DNA from: Geoanaerobacter sp964528055
Lineage (GTDB): Bacteria; Desulfobacterota; Desulfuromonadia; Geobacterales; DSM-12255
Direction of reading: 5' to 3'
Assembly: GCA_964528055.1 (NCBI GenBank)
Contig: CAZGQM010000013.1
Coordinates: 29,250-93,249, forward strand
DNA: 64,000 nucleotides
Each line of letters starts with the position of its first letter. The first letter of the stretch is position 1. A program made the position numbers and the translations under genes. A model generated the notes under the pieces. The model was not told where the DNA came from and did not search any database. It saw only the letters and a list, made by a program, of their open reading frames with translations. Below are positions 1 through 9,090 of this stretch, piece by piece.

Positions 1-1059
1 GGCGCGAGCCTCATGACTGTCGTTACAGGCTGCGTCAGCACCGGCGGCACCGCCATCGAAACCCATAACAAGGGACTGTCAGCCCTTATTGAAAACGAGT
101 ACGTTCCGGCAAAGAAACCGATTGACCGACACTACATTGGCGCTGCCTGGTCCAGACAGTTCGGACCTGTCGAGGAACCAGGAGCCGACGAAATCCGAAT
201 AAAAAAAGATCGTTCGTTCAGTAATGTGCAGCAGGATTATGCCTACAATCTCGGTCTGGCACTTGGGGCTACGCCGTCGGCACTTCCCCTTAAGGGAGAG
301 TTCGGTATACAGGGAGGGAGCCTGGAGAAGGCAAAACTGGCAGGAGTGGAGATCATCTCGCCGGTGACCTTTTCCGACATCCCCTTTGAGCCGGATATCC
401 CCTATGTAACCGAAGCACTAAGGCTTGCAAACTTCAGGATCAGTGCGGAAAAGAGCAACAAGGCCGGCATAAATGTTGGTGCCGGCCACATCATCGGTAC
501 GGCAACCACCCTGGTTGAGGGGGGGGCACAGGCGCGACGAGGCACGGAAGGTGACGGACTGGTGGTTGCTTACAAGCTGCAGAAAATCGACCGGAGCACC
601 TACGAGCGAAAAGAGTCGGGGGCGCTCCCTCTAGGGATTGACAAAGCTCTTGCTATCCCAATGACCAACCTTGTGATTCAAGCCAGGCTCCAGACGATCG
701 AGCCCGGCTCGGGGAAATCGCTCCCACGAAGCATCCTCTGGGCCTGTCCAAAAGCAGATTCCCTGAGCAGGAACATGGTTGCTGCATGGGTTGTTGAGAT
801 CAGGTCTACCGATCCGAAGCGGAAATCCTTGACTATCGGGTTTCCTGCATTGCCAAAAGTTGACGAATGCCAGGGCTTCAACCGTGTCATCTATTCACGT
901 ATTGACCCACGCACCGATCGGGTCATTCGCCAGAAGTTCACCATTGACTTGATTGAGGCAGATATTAACGAATACCTGCAGCCCAAGGCCTTTGATGCAC
1001 GTGTGACACTGATCGATGAGTCATTCGGGGTGGTCAACGTCACACCCGGCGATCTGTGA
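1..1059 (+). CDS. Putative outer-membrane lipoprotein, 5' end outside window
   Basis: The frame is already open at base 1, so the true start lies upstream of the window. The first visible residues end in a lipobox (V-V-T-G-C, cysteine codon at 31-33), so what is missing is most of a lipoprotein signal peptide. The mature part, about 340 residues, has no domain I recognise; it looks like a soluble, beta-rich secreted protein. The following gene, an LPP20-like exported protein, starts 11 bases downstream and is probably co-transcribed, so the two may form an envelope or surface assembly. Function unknown. Confidence 0.7.
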   Translation, partial: GASLMTVVTGCVSTGGTAIETHNKGLSALIENEYVPAKKPIDRHYIGAAWSRQFGPVEEPGADEIRIKKDRSFSNVQQDYAYNLGLALGATPSALPLKGEFGIQGGSLEKAKLAGVEIISPVTFSDIPFEPDIPYVTEALRLANFRISAEKSNKAGINVGAGHIIGTATTLVEGGAQARRGTEGDGLVVAYKLQKIDRSTYERKESGALPLGIDKALAIPMTNLVIQARLQTIEPGSGKSLPRSILWACPKADSLSRNMVAAWVVEIRSTDPKRKSLTIGFPALPKVDECQGFNRVIYSRIDPRTDRVIRQKFTIDLIEADINEYLQPKAFDARVTLIDESFGVVNVTPGDL

Positions 1060-1069
1060 GGGTACCAGC

Positions 1070-1963
1070 TTGAAACTCATCCGCAGCGTCACCGTGGGAA
1101 CTCTCGCCCTATCTCTCCTTTTCATCAGCTGGAGCAACATATTCGCAGCCGAAGGCCAGGGGGGAGTGGATTGGACCGGAGGTTTTGTGACCGCTGTCGG
1201 CTATGGCACAGCCCCCCAAGGAATGCCGCTCTCCAAAGCCGTGCTGAGCGCGAGGCGAGCAGCTGAGATTGATGCCCAGCGTGCCCTGCTGGAAGCTGTC
1301 AAAGGGGTGCATCTCGACATGCAAACCACAGTTGGCGGCTCGATGCAGAGGGATGTCGTTACCAGAACACGGTTGGAAGGGGTAATCCGGGGGGCGATGC
1401 TCACGAAGCAGGATGTGGCAATGCTCAACGGCGCGCCCGTGGCAACCGTAACCATGACGCTCTGCCTTGATGGCCGATCTTCAGCGTGTGCAGGCAAGCC
1501 GGCGCTGGTTTCGGCAATCAGCCTGGACAGGTTTGCGAATCAGGAGTATGCCAGTTCGGCTGAATCCAGCTTGACAACTCCCCCTACACCTCGAGAACCG
1601 GCCATCTATGACCGAACCCGCCCCGTTACCGGTGCAATCCTGCTGCTCGGTGGCCAGCGATTCGAGCGGGTCCTGCTTCCGGTGGTAGTGTACCGCCAGA
1701 AAGGTGAAAACATCATGGTCTACGGGGTAAAAAGGGTCTCCCCTGAAGTGGTGCGGACCTTAGGCATCGTTCGCTATGCCGCTTCCCTGGAGCAGGCCAG
1801 GGGGATGGAAACCGTCGGTGCAAATCCTGTCATGATAGCGGCAGAAGCAGTTTCTGCAGACAACCGGCTCATCATAACTCCCCAGGATGCCGCCACACTG
1901 GAAGAGACCCTCCGTTACGGCAACAACTTTCTTGAAAAAGGTCGGGTTGTTATCGTGCAGTAG
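1070..1963 (+). CDS. Exported LPP20/FlgP-like domain protein
   Basis: About 297 residues. I place the start at the TTG at 1070: GAGGG lies just upstream and translation from there gives a clean signal peptide (K-L-I-R, hydrophobic run, A-A-E). The ATG at 1016 is buried in the previous gene and has no ribosome site. After the signal, a stretch like A-R-R-A-A-E-I-D-A-Q-R-A-L-L-E-A-V-K-G-V is typical of the LPP20 fold found in FlgP/FlgT-type envelope proteins. The C-terminal half is unassigned. It abuts the convergent radical SAM gene with no gap (stop codons at 1963/1964). Role in envelope or surface structure is inferred. Confidence 0.7.
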   Translation: MKLIRSVTVGTLALSLLFISWSNIFAAEGQGGVDWTGGFVTAVGYGTAPQGMPLSKAVLSARRAAEIDAQRALLEAVKGVHLDMQTTVGGSMQRDVVTRTRLEGVIRGAMLTKQDVAMLNGAPVATVTMTLCLDGRSSACAGKPALVSAISLDRFANQEYASSAESSLTTPPTPREPAIYDRTRPVTGAILLLGGQRFERVLLPVVVYRQKGENIMVYGVKRVSPEVVRTLGIVRYAASLEQARGMETVGANPVMIAAEAVSADNRLIITPQDAATLEETLRYGNNFLEKGRVVIVQ

Positions 1964-3286
1964 TCAGGTCGTTACTATTACGTTTTTGTGATCGGATAAT
2001 GGATCGGGGCGCTTGATCCCACCCCGGCGCAAGAGGTTGTACATCAGGTTTACCATTTTCCCCTTCCCCTGCATCACCCGCCCGGCTATGGCAGGCAAGC
2101 GGTAGGCCTCCCAGCGAGCCTCCTGCCACCCCCGATAGAGCCTCTCAGGGGAGATCAGTTTTGGCCTGAACACCACCTGTCCATGGTCATAACGGCTCCA
2201 ATCCTTGTGAAGAAGGCGCCCCTCCATGTCGAACTGCTGAAAAAGCGCTGTGCCGGGATAAGGGGTGAGAATATGGAACGTCGGGAGGCTCGGCTTGCAC
2301 TCTTCAAGAAAGCGGATCGTCTGCTCGAAAACCGACTCGTCATGGTCATCGAACCCGAATATCATCGACGCCTCAAGCACGATCCCTGCATCCCTGACCC
2401 TCTTGACCAGCTCAATCTGAGAGCAGCGACTCCCTGTTTTCGCATGGTTGGCGTTTGACCCTGTCGCAGACTCGATCCCGACAAATATCCCTATGCAGCC
2501 GGAGTCTGCAACAAGCTTCACCATTTCCGGATCTTCGGCAAAGCGGAGATTGCCCTGTCCTCCCCATCGAAGGTTCATCCCTGCCATCCCCTGTAGAATG
2601 GGCTTGGCCCTTGCCGGGTCACCAAGGATATTGTCATCAAGAAAGACCATCAATCTCCCTTCAAAGGTACGAAGCTCTGCCAGGACATCTTCAGGGTCGC
2701 GGTAGCGGAAGCTCTTGCCAAAATAGTTGGTGGTGATGCAGAAAGGACAGTCGTAGGGACAGCCCCGGCTAGCCTGAAGGGTCTGGGTCGTTAGGTAGCT
2801 CTTTCCGGCGAAGATATCGCGCCTCCCCCAGGGAATCATCAGGCAATCGTTGTTGGGAACAGGCGCCCGATATATCGTCGCAAGTCGATCGGCCAGCAGA
2901 TCATCCAGCAGTTGGTTCCAGACCGGCTCCACCTCCCCAACCACAACCGCATCTGCGTGTGCCTTTGCCTCATCCGGAAGGACTGTCGGATGGATTCCAC
3001 CCAGTACCACCGGCACCCCTTGGGCCCGGAATCGGTCTGCAATCTCGTACGAGCGGTAGGCCTGGTGAGTCATGGCAGTGATCCCCACCAGGTCGAAGCG
3101 ACCTTCAAACGGGATATCCTCGTGCACCTCATCGACAAGGACAATCTCCCACTCCTGCGGTGTCGCTGCCGCAACCTGTTTCAAAGAGAGTGAAGGGAGT
3201 TGAAAGCGCTTCACCCAGCCAAGTTTGTGTGTGGCAGGATAGACCAGGAGAAGGCGGGGTTTTCTGATGTTGCAGATAGGTATCAT
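1964..3286 (-). CDS. B12-binding-domain radical SAM protein
   Basis: About 440 residues. The N-terminal half is a cobalamin-binding-like Rossmann domain (pattern V-L-G-G-I-H-P, then V-V-V-G-E). The radical SAM cluster motif C-P-Y-D-C-P-F-C follows and then an Elp3/MiaB-like barrel. The C-terminal region has the L-T-P-Y-P-G-T motif shared with the protein at 19932. The start is uncertain: ATG at 3346 gives 20 extra, atypical residues and neither site has a good ribosome site; I prefer the ATG at 3286. It appears to be a paralogue of the radical SAM enzyme of the lipid operon (19932-21212) but stands alone here, convergent with the LPP20-like gene. Substrate unknown. Confidence 0.85.
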   Translation of the reverse strand: MIPICNIRKPRLLLVYPATHKLGWVKRFQLPSLSLKQVAAATPQEWEIVLVDEVHEDIPFEGRFDLVGITAMTHQAYRSYEIADRFRAQGVPVVLGGIHPTVLPDEAKAHADAVVVGEVEPVWNQLLDDLLADRLATIYRAPVPNNDCLMIPWGRRDIFAGKSYLTTQTLQASRGCPYDCPFCITTNYFGKSFRYRDPEDVLAELRTFEGRLMVFLDDNILGDPARAKPILQGMAGMNLRWGGQGNLRFAEDPEMVKLVADSGCIGIFVGIESATGSNANHAKTGSRCSQIELVKRVRDAGIVLEASMIFGFDDHDESVFEQTIRFLEECKPSLPTFHILTPYPGTALFQQFDMEGRLLHKDWSRYDHGQVVFRPKLISPERLYRGWQEARWEAYRLPAIAGRVMQGKGKMVNLMYNLLRRGGIKRPDPLSDHKNVIVTT

Positions 3287-3488
3287 GAGATATGTAATCC
3301 GGGTTAATGTATAGTTTCGAGCCTCGCCCTTGAGGTAACACTTCATTGGTCAACCTGTCAATTCAACTCTTTGAGCTATCTCTGTCACCTGAATGTTGCG
3401 GAAGCTGAAAAATCTTGTAGAACTAGTGACAAGGAATGCTGCTAAATTATCATTCAGACCTTGCCTTTTGCTTCCAAGGAAACAGCGA

Positions 3489-3545
3489 TGTAACCCATTT
3501 TCACCATTTACGACACATAGCTGTAACAATAAACTGTTAGCATAT
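3489..3545 (+). promoter_or_regulatory. Candidate PHO box region upstream of phoB
   Basis: Several degenerate TGTAAC/CTGTTA-like motifs (TGTAAC at 3489 and 3522, ACTGTTA at 3533) lie in roughly 11-base register just ahead of phoB. They resemble the repeats before pstS. Autoregulation of phoB by phospho-PhoB is common in this family. The match is weaker than at pstS, so this is tentative. Confidence 0.35.
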
Positions 3546-3574
3546 ACAAAAATTAATCAGGTGGTTACCACACA

Positions 3575-4252
3575 ATGAAAATCGTAATCATAGAAGATGA
3601 ACGTGACCTGGCAGAACTGCTGGCCTTCAATCTCGAAAAGGAGGGCTTCCAGACCATCATAGCCCTTGATGGACGCACCGGCCTGGAGCGGGTCAAGAGT
3701 GAAAACCCTGATCTCGTGATCCTGGACCTGATGCTTCCTGAAATGAACGGGATCGATCTCTGCAAACTCCTGAGGAAGAACGAAAACACGGCAACCATCC
3801 CGGTCATCATGCTGACCGCAAAGGGTGAAGAGATAGACAAGGTGGTCGGATTCGAGGTCGGAGCAGACGATTATCTGATAAAGCCTTTCTCCACACGGGA
3901 ACTGCTGCTTAGGATCAAGGCGGTTCTCCGGAGGTCATCCCCCGACAAACCTGAAGGGAAAATCCTGACAGCCGGACCGGTGGCCATTGATACGGGTCGT
4001 CACAGGGTGACAGTGAATGGAGAAGAAACCGTACTGACATCGACCGAGTTCAAGCTGCTCCTGACCCTGGCCGAACGACTTGACCGGATGCAGAGCCGCG
4101 AACATCTTCTCAGCCACGTATGGGGATACAACAACGAGGCAGACACCCGTACAGTGGATACACATATCACAAGGCTCAGAAACAAACTCGGCGAGGCAGG
4201 AGACCTCATCAAGACCGTCAGAGGATTCGGCTACAAGATGGAAAACGCATGA
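3575..4252 (+). CDS. phoB: Phosphate regulon response regulator PhoB
   Basis: 225 residues, the usual length for an OmpR/PhoB-family regulator. The receiver domain has the acidic pair E-D-E near residue 8, the phospho-acceptor in V-I-L-D-L-M-L-P-E and the K-P-F switch lysine. The winged-helix output domain ends in the family-typical V-R-G-F-G-Y-K. Phosphorylated under phosphate limitation by PhoR, it binds PHO boxes and activates transport genes. Its stop overlaps the phoR start (ATGA), and pstSCAB-phoU follow, so the family assignment is well supported by context. Confidence 0.95.
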   Translation: MKIVIIEDERDLAELLAFNLEKEGFQTIIALDGRTGLERVKSENPDLVILDLMLPEMNGIDLCKLLRKNENTATIPVIMLTAKGEEIDKVVGFEVGADDYLIKPFSTRELLLRIKAVLRRSSPDKPEGKILTAGPVAIDTGRHRVTVNGEETVLTSTEFKLLLTLAERLDRMQSREHLLSHVWGYNNEADTRTVDTHITRLRNKLGEAGDLIKTVRGFGYKMENA

Positions 4253-6018
4253 AGACAAGCATCCGCTGGAAACTGTTCGGCTCATACATACTCTTGATCC
4301 TTGTCATGGGAGGAGCCTTTTACGGGTATCTCCGCACCACCATGGAACGCCATCTTATTGAAGGTGTCACGAAAAACCTGTTCAATGAGGCTGAAATAGC
4401 GGCCCTGGCTATTTCGCAGAATCCAGGCGCGTCCAGACACGATTTGCCGAGACTCGCATCAGAGATCGGCAAACGGATCACTGCCCGGATGACGGTTATC
4501 TCGCCGGATGGAACCGTAGTGGCCGATTCGGAGATCCCTGCCGATCGTCTCCCTGAGGTTGAAAACCATCTGGTCCGCCCGGAGTTCCGCCAGGCACTGA
4601 CAGAGGGGAAGGGAAGCTCAACCCGATATTCCAGCACCATCAGGACGGAGATGCTCTATGTGGCCATACCGCTGCAACTACCCGAGGGGAGAGGTGCGAT
4701 CCGTCTGGCACTCCCCCTGACTGCGGTGGAACAGCTGAAGCTCAGGCTGCATGCAACCCTGGCGGGGGCCTTGGCATTGGCTGCCCTCATCTCTCTTGCC
4801 ATGAGTTCAATCTTATCCCAGCGCCTTTACAGGCCTCTCCGCCAGATGTCTCTGCTTGCAGAAGAGATCGGCGTCGGCATCTTTCATAGACGTCTGCCGA
4901 TCCACCGTAACGACGAATTCGGCAGTCTTTCCCGAGTCATGAACGGCATGGCAGAGAGAATTCAGGAGCAGCTGCACAACCTCGCTGCCGAACGGAACCG
5001 CCTGGATGCCATCCTTCGTGGTATGGGTGAAGGATTGATGGTAATTGACAAGAATGGGACGATCAGCCTCGTCAATCCCGCCTTCTGTACACTCTTCGAT
5101 CTCCAGGAAGAGGTAACCGGCCGACCCCTGATCGACATAACACGTCACCCTGCCCTGAACGAGTCGTTCAAGCAGATCGTGCAGAGCATTGGTGAGCATT
5201 ATGAGGAAATCATCCTCCCGCTCGGAGAGGACAAAACCATCATGACCCACTGGGTACCGCTTATTGATGACGGAAAGTTGCGCGGAGTAGTGGCTGTATT
5301 CCATGACATAACCGAACTGAAGCGACTTGAAAATATCCGTAAAGATTTTGTCGCCAACGTGTCGCACGAACTCCGTACCCCGGTTACGGTCATCAAGGGA
5401 TATGCTGAAACTCTCCTCGACGGTCTGATAACAAAGGACCCGGTCCGTGCTCTCAGCTTTGTCAGCGTCATCCTGAATCACTCGGAGCGCCTCGCACTTC
5501 TCATCAGTGACCTTCTGGCTCTCTCTGAAATGGAATCAGGCGAATTTTCTCTGCATCTTCGACCGCTTCCACTGACAGGGATCATACGTCACGCTGCGAA
5601 CCTGTTCGAACTGAAAGCCGAGGAGAAAGGGATCGCCGTAACCCTCCCGCCTGCCGGGGAAAGCCCGGTTGTGCTTGCCGATCAGGGACGACTGGAGCAG
5701 GTGTTCATCAACCTGTTGGACAATGCCATCAAATATACCCCTTCCGCAGGCAAAGTTGCGGTAGAGATCCAGGATAGAGACAAATTCGTGACCGTGCTGG
5801 TTTCCGACAATGGGCCAGGCATCCCTCCACAAAGCCTGCCTCGCATCTTCGAGCGCTTTTACCGAGTCGACTCTGCCCGCAGCCGGGAACAGGGTGGCAC
5901 AGGCCTTGGACTTTCCATAGTAAAACATATCCTGCAGCTGCATGGAGGAGCAATTTCAGTGGAAAGCACCCCTGGGAAGGGGGCCATTTTCAGTGTGACC
6001 CTGCGAAAACCTGACTGA
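4249..6018 (+). CDS. phoR: Phosphate regulon sensor histidine kinase PhoR
   Basis: About 589 residues from the ATG at 4249, which overlaps the phoB stop (ATGA). The in-frame upstream ATG at 4120 lies inside phoB and is rejected. Order: TM helix (residues about 8-28), periplasmic PAS/cache-like sensor, second TM helix, HAMP, PAS (I-D-K-N-G-T-I-S-L-V-N), HisKA with V-S-H-E-L-R-T-P, then HATPase_c with N-box N-A-I-K-Y, and G-boxes D-N-G-P-G-I and G-G-T-G-L-G-L. Inner-membrane kinase/phosphatase of PhoB; likely held inactive through PstSCAB and PhoU when phosphate is plentiful. Confidence 0.95.
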   Translation: MKTSIRWKLFGSYILLILVMGGAFYGYLRTTMERHLIEGVTKNLFNEAEIAALAISQNPGASRHDLPRLASEIGKRITARMTVISPDGTVVADSEIPADRLPEVENHLVRPEFRQALTEGKGSSTRYSSTIRTEMLYVAIPLQLPEGRGAIRLALPLTAVEQLKLRLHATLAGALALAALISLAMSSILSQRLYRPLRQMSLLAEEIGVGIFHRRLPIHRNDEFGSLSRVMNGMAERIQEQLHNLAAERNRLDAILRGMGEGLMVIDKNGTISLVNPAFCTLFDLQEEVTGRPLIDITRHPALNESFKQIVQSIGEHYEEIILPLGEDKTIMTHWVPLIDDGKLRGVVAVFHDITELKRLENIRKDFVANVSHELRTPVTVIKGYAETLLDGLITKDPVRALSFVSVILNHSERLALLISDLLALSEMESGEFSLHLRPLPLTGIIRHAANLFELKAEEKGIAVTLPPAGESPVVLADQGRLEQVFINLLDNAIKYTPSAGKVAVEIQDRDKFVTVLVSDNGPGIPPQSLPRIFERFYRVDSARSREQGGTGLGLSIVKHILQLHGGAISVESTPGKGAIFSVTLRKPD

Positions 6019-6048
6019 CAGAGTCTCCCCTCAAACCTTTTCAAACTC

Positions 6049-6080
6049 TTAACCTCTTCGTAACACGATTGTAACAATTC
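6049..6080 (+). promoter_or_regulatory. Tandem PHO-box-like repeats upstream of pstS
   Basis: TTAACC at 6049, GTAACA at 6060 and GTAACA at 6071 are spaced exactly 11 bases apart, the periodicity of PhoB half-sites (7-bp units with 4-bp gaps). The pstS start is about 50 bases downstream. Binding by the PhoB encoded immediately upstream is inferred. Confidence 0.7.
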
Positions 6081-6127
6081 ATCTGTATGCTGGGGTAATA
6101 TTTACAGACAGACAAGGAGGAGTTACG

Positions 6128-7147
6128 ATGTTCAAGAAGATTGCCGCATTCGCAGCTGCCGGCCTGCTGGCCGTTACAAGCCTGGCAGGGGCAGAGACAC
6201 TTATTAACGGCGCAGGTGCCACCTTTCCCTACCCCCTTTATTCCAAGTGGTTCAGCGAGTATGCCAAGATCGATCCGACCGTGAAATTCAATTACCAGTC
6301 CATCGGTTCAGGTGGCGGGATAAAGCAGATCACGGCCCAGACCGTTGATTTCGGAGCAACTGACAAGTTTCTCTCCGATGCAGAGCTCGCGGCAGCCCCT
6401 GGAAAACTGATCCACATACCGACCGTTATGGGTGCGGTGGTGGTGACCTACAACGTCCCTGGCGTGGCCAAGGGGCTCAAGCTTTCATCCGAGGATGTGG
6501 CCGATATCTTCCTAGGCAAGATCACCAAGTGGGATGACCCGAAGATCACCAACGACAACCCCGGCATCAAGATTCCGGACAAGCCGATCATCGTTGTTCA
6601 CCGATCCGACGGCAGCGGTACCACGAGCATTTTCACCGATTACCTCTCCAGCGTGAACCCGGAGTGGGCTAAAAAGGTCGGCAAGGGTGCGTCGGTAAAA
6701 TGGCCGGTAGGACTCGGCGGCAAGGGGAACGAGGGTGTTGCCGGTCAGGTGAAGACGACACAGTTCTCCATCGGCTATGTGGAACTGGCCTATGCCATAG
6801 AGAACAAGCTCCCCTATGCCTTTCTTAAGAACAAAGATGGCCAGTTCTCAGAGCCTACCATCAAATCGATCACTGCAGCCGCTGCAGGCGCATCAAAGAA
6901 TATGCCTCCCGATTATCGCATTTCCCTGGTCAATCAGCCTGGCAAGGATACCTACCCGGTTGTAGGCTTCACCTGGCTTCTGGTATACGAGCAGCAGAAG
7001 GACAAGGTCAAAGGCCAGAAGATGGTCGATTTCCTGACCTGGAGCCTTCACAAGGGGCAGAAGATGGCAGCTCCTCTCCTCTACGCCCCGCTCCCTGAGC
7101 CAGTTGAGAAAATGGTAGAAAAGACGATAAAAGGGATCAGATTCTAG
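6128..7147 (+). CDS. pstS: Periplasmic phosphate-binding protein PstS
   Basis: 339 residues with a signal peptide (M-F-K-K ... L-A-G-A, cleavage before E-T). The mature start I-N-G-A-G-A-T-F-P-Y-P and the internal R-S-D-G-S-G-T-T phosphate-contact loop are hallmarks of PstS. Captures phosphate in the periplasm and delivers it to PstCA. A strong AAGGAGG ribosome site precedes the ATG. A hairpin between pstS and pstC probably makes pstS the most abundant product of the operon. Confidence 0.96.
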   Translation: MFKKIAAFAAAGLLAVTSLAGAETLINGAGATFPYPLYSKWFSEYAKIDPTVKFNYQSIGSGGGIKQITAQTVDFGATDKFLSDAELAAAPGKLIHIPTVMGAVVVTYNVPGVAKGLKLSSEDVADIFLGKITKWDDPKITNDNPGIKIPDKPIIVVHRSDGSGTTSIFTDYLSSVNPEWAKKVGKGASVKWPVGLGGKGNEGVAGQVKTTQFSIGYVELAYAIENKLPYAFLKNKDGQFSEPTIKSITAAAAGASKNMPPDYRISLVNQPGKDTYPVVGFTWLLVYEQQKDKVKGQKMVDFLTWSLHKGQKMAAPLLYAPLPEPVEKMVEKTIKGIRF

Positions 7148-7164
7148 CAGACATATCGGAAGGA

Positions 7165-7197
7165 AATGCCTGGGCATTCCGATGCCCGGGCATTTTT
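7165..7197 (+). terminator. Terminator or attenuator between pstS and pstC
   Basis: A 13-bp stem (AATGCC... paired with ...GGCATT, one G-T wobble) with loop TCCG is followed by a run of T. It sits inside the pst operon, so it probably causes partial termination or protects the pstS 3' end. pstC starts only about 110 bases later with no obvious new promoter. Confidence 0.8.
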
Positions 7198-7308
7198 CTG
7201 TCTTGACGAATGTTACGGAAAGGCTACAACGTGAGTAATCAGGAAAGCTGCGAATCGTTGCAGGTCAACCCTGTGAAGTGCGACACACGTGAAAACGAGG
7301 CTGCAAAG

Positions 7309-8244
7309 ATGAAACGCAGTGGGAGATTCGCCACAGGAGATGCGATTTTCAAGGGTGTTACCTTCATCCTGGCAGGGAGCATCCTGCTTATTCTGTTATT
7401 AATGAGCTTTGAGATGATAAGGGAGAGCCTCCCTGCCATCAGGAAGTTCGGCTGGCGTTTTGTGACAGGTCGCGACTGGGATGCAGTCCAGGAGCAGTTC
7501 GGTGCCCTCACCTTCCTCTACGGATCAGTTGTCTCGTCCATTCTTGCCATACTTCTCGCCACCCCGCTCAGTGTCGGCACGGCCCTTTTCATAACCGATA
7601 TCGCCCCCAAGAGGTTGGGCGGGATGGTATCCTCCCTGGTTGAACTGCTTGCAGCGATTCCGAGCGTCATATACGGACTCTGGGGAATTCTGATCATGGC
7701 CCCCTGGCTCCAGAAGACCATCCAGCCCTTTCTCATAGACCACTTCGGATTCCTCCCATTCTTTCAGGGGGCTCCGTACGGAGTGAGCATGCTGGCAGCG
7801 GTATTCATACTGATGATCATGATAGTGCCTATCATCACCTCCATTACAAAAGAGGTCCTTCTTGCTGTCCCCAAGGAACAGAAGGAGGCTGCATACGCAC
7901 TTGGGGCCACAAGATGGGAGATGCTCCGTGTTGCCCTCCTCCCATACGCTCGTTCAGGCATCCTCGGCGCGGTCATATTAGGTCTTGGGCGTGCCATCGG
8001 CGAGACTATGGCAGTAACCATGGTAATAGGGAATACCCCGCAGATATCCATGTCACTGCTTGCGCCTGGCTACACCATGCCAAGCGTTATAGCCAACGAG
8101 TTTGCCGAAACCACCTCTAAACTCCATGCTTCGGTGCTTATGGAGATTGGCCTGATACTTCTGGTAGTCACCCTGGCTGTAAACATCATAGCACGGCTCC
8201 TTATCTGGAGCGTTACAAAAGGGACTTCCCGGAGGAACGCGTAA
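7309..8244 (+). CDS. pstC: Phosphate ABC transporter permease PstC
   Basis: About 311 residues from the ATG at 7309 (GAGG 8 bases upstream). A GTG at 7231 with GGAAAGG in front is an equally possible start, adding 26 residues. Six TM segments; the inner-membrane binding-protein-dependent permease loop is visible as E-A-A-Y-A-L-G-A-T-R-W-E followed by L-G-R-A-I-G-E-T-M-A, the contact with PstB. The stop overlaps pstA by one base. Forms the inner-membrane channel with PstA. Confidence 0.93.
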   Translation: MKRSGRFATGDAIFKGVTFILAGSILLILLLMSFEMIRESLPAIRKFGWRFVTGRDWDAVQEQFGALTFLYGSVVSSILAILLATPLSVGTALFITDIAPKRLGGMVSSLVELLAAIPSVIYGLWGILIMAPWLQKTIQPFLIDHFGFLPFFQGAPYGVSMLAAVFILMIMIVPIITSITKEVLLAVPKEQKEAAYALGATRWEMLRVALLPYARSGILGAVILGLGRAIGETMAVTMVIGNTPQISMSLLAPGYTMPSVIANEFAETTSKLHASVLMEIGLILLVVTLAVNIIARLLIWSVTKGTSRRNA

Positions 8245-9083
8245 TGCTGATACCTTTCCACCGTTCACTAAAAAACAACCTGATGACCCTGCTCATGGTC
8301 GGGGCGACCCTTGCTGTCCTCACCCCTCTGGGGATAATCTTTGCTCATATACTGAAGATGGGAGCCAGCTCTATCTCACTCGACTTTTTCACCCAGATAC
8401 CGAAGCCTACCGGCGAAACGGGAGGCGGCATGGCTAACGGACTTGCAGGATCAGCCATCATGATTGCCATGGCATCATGCATCGGGCTCCCGGTCGGGAT
8501 TCTGGGAGCTGTCTACCTGACCGAATACGGCAATAACCGGCTGGCAACATGCATCCGTTTCTCTGCCGATGTGCTGGCAGGCATTCCGTCGATTATCACC
8601 GGAATGGTTGCCTATACACTGCTGGTGGTCCCCATGAAGGGCTTTTCCGCACTTGCAGGGTCGGTTGCACTGGCGATGATCATGATCCCGATTCTGCTTA
8701 GAACAACGGAAGAGCAGCTGAAACTGGTCCCCGGAACCTTGCGCGAGGCATCGCTTGCCTTGGGGGTGCCGCTCTGGAGGACGACCATTCAGGTTACTCT
8801 TGCCAGCGCCCGGACAGGGATCATCACCGGCATACTGCTCTCCATCGCCCGTATCGCAGGGGAAACCGCGCCACTTCTCTTCACGGCGCTTGGAAACCAG
8901 TTCTGGAGCCGAAAGCTTACCGAGCCTATGGCAGCAATTCCGCTGCAGATATTCAGCTTCGCTATCGCCCCCTATGAGGATTGGCACAAACTTGCCTGGG
9001 CCGGTGCACTCGTCCTGGTAATAATTATGTTTACCTTAAGCCTTGCTGCACGCTATTTTGGAAGACAGAAACGGTATTCTTGA
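8244..9083 (+). CDS. pstA: Phosphate ABC transporter permease PstA
   Basis: 279 residues, GGAGG at 8231-8235 preceding the ATG. Six hydrophobic segments. The conserved T-G-G-G-M-A-N-G-L-A-G-S and the EAA-like loop E-A-S-L-A-L-G-V-P-L-W-R then I-A-R-I-A-G-E-T-A-P are PstA signatures. Pairs with PstC; translation is coupled to pstC by the overlap. Confidence 0.94.
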   Translation: MLIPFHRSLKNNLMTLLMVGATLAVLTPLGIIFAHILKMGASSISLDFFTQIPKPTGETGGGMANGLAGSAIMIAMASCIGLPVGILGAVYLTEYGNNRLATCIRFSADVLAGIPSIITGMVAYTLLVVPMKGFSALAGSVALAMIMIPILLRTTEEQLKLVPGTLREASLALGVPLWRTTIQVTLASARTGIITGILLSIARIAGETAPLLFTALGNQFWSRKLTEPMAAIPLQIFSFAIAPYEDWHKLAWAGALVLVIIMFTLSLAARYFGRQKRYS

Positions 9084-9090
9084 GGATGTA

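Noticed and set aside
4813..5481. 222-residue minus-strand frame inside phoR
   Set aside because: Antisense to HAMP, PAS and HisKA domains of PhoR with intact motifs; no independent evidence.
8475..8987. 170-residue open frame on the minus strand inside pstA
   Set aside because: Antisense to a well-supported permease gene, no ribosome site and low-complexity composition.
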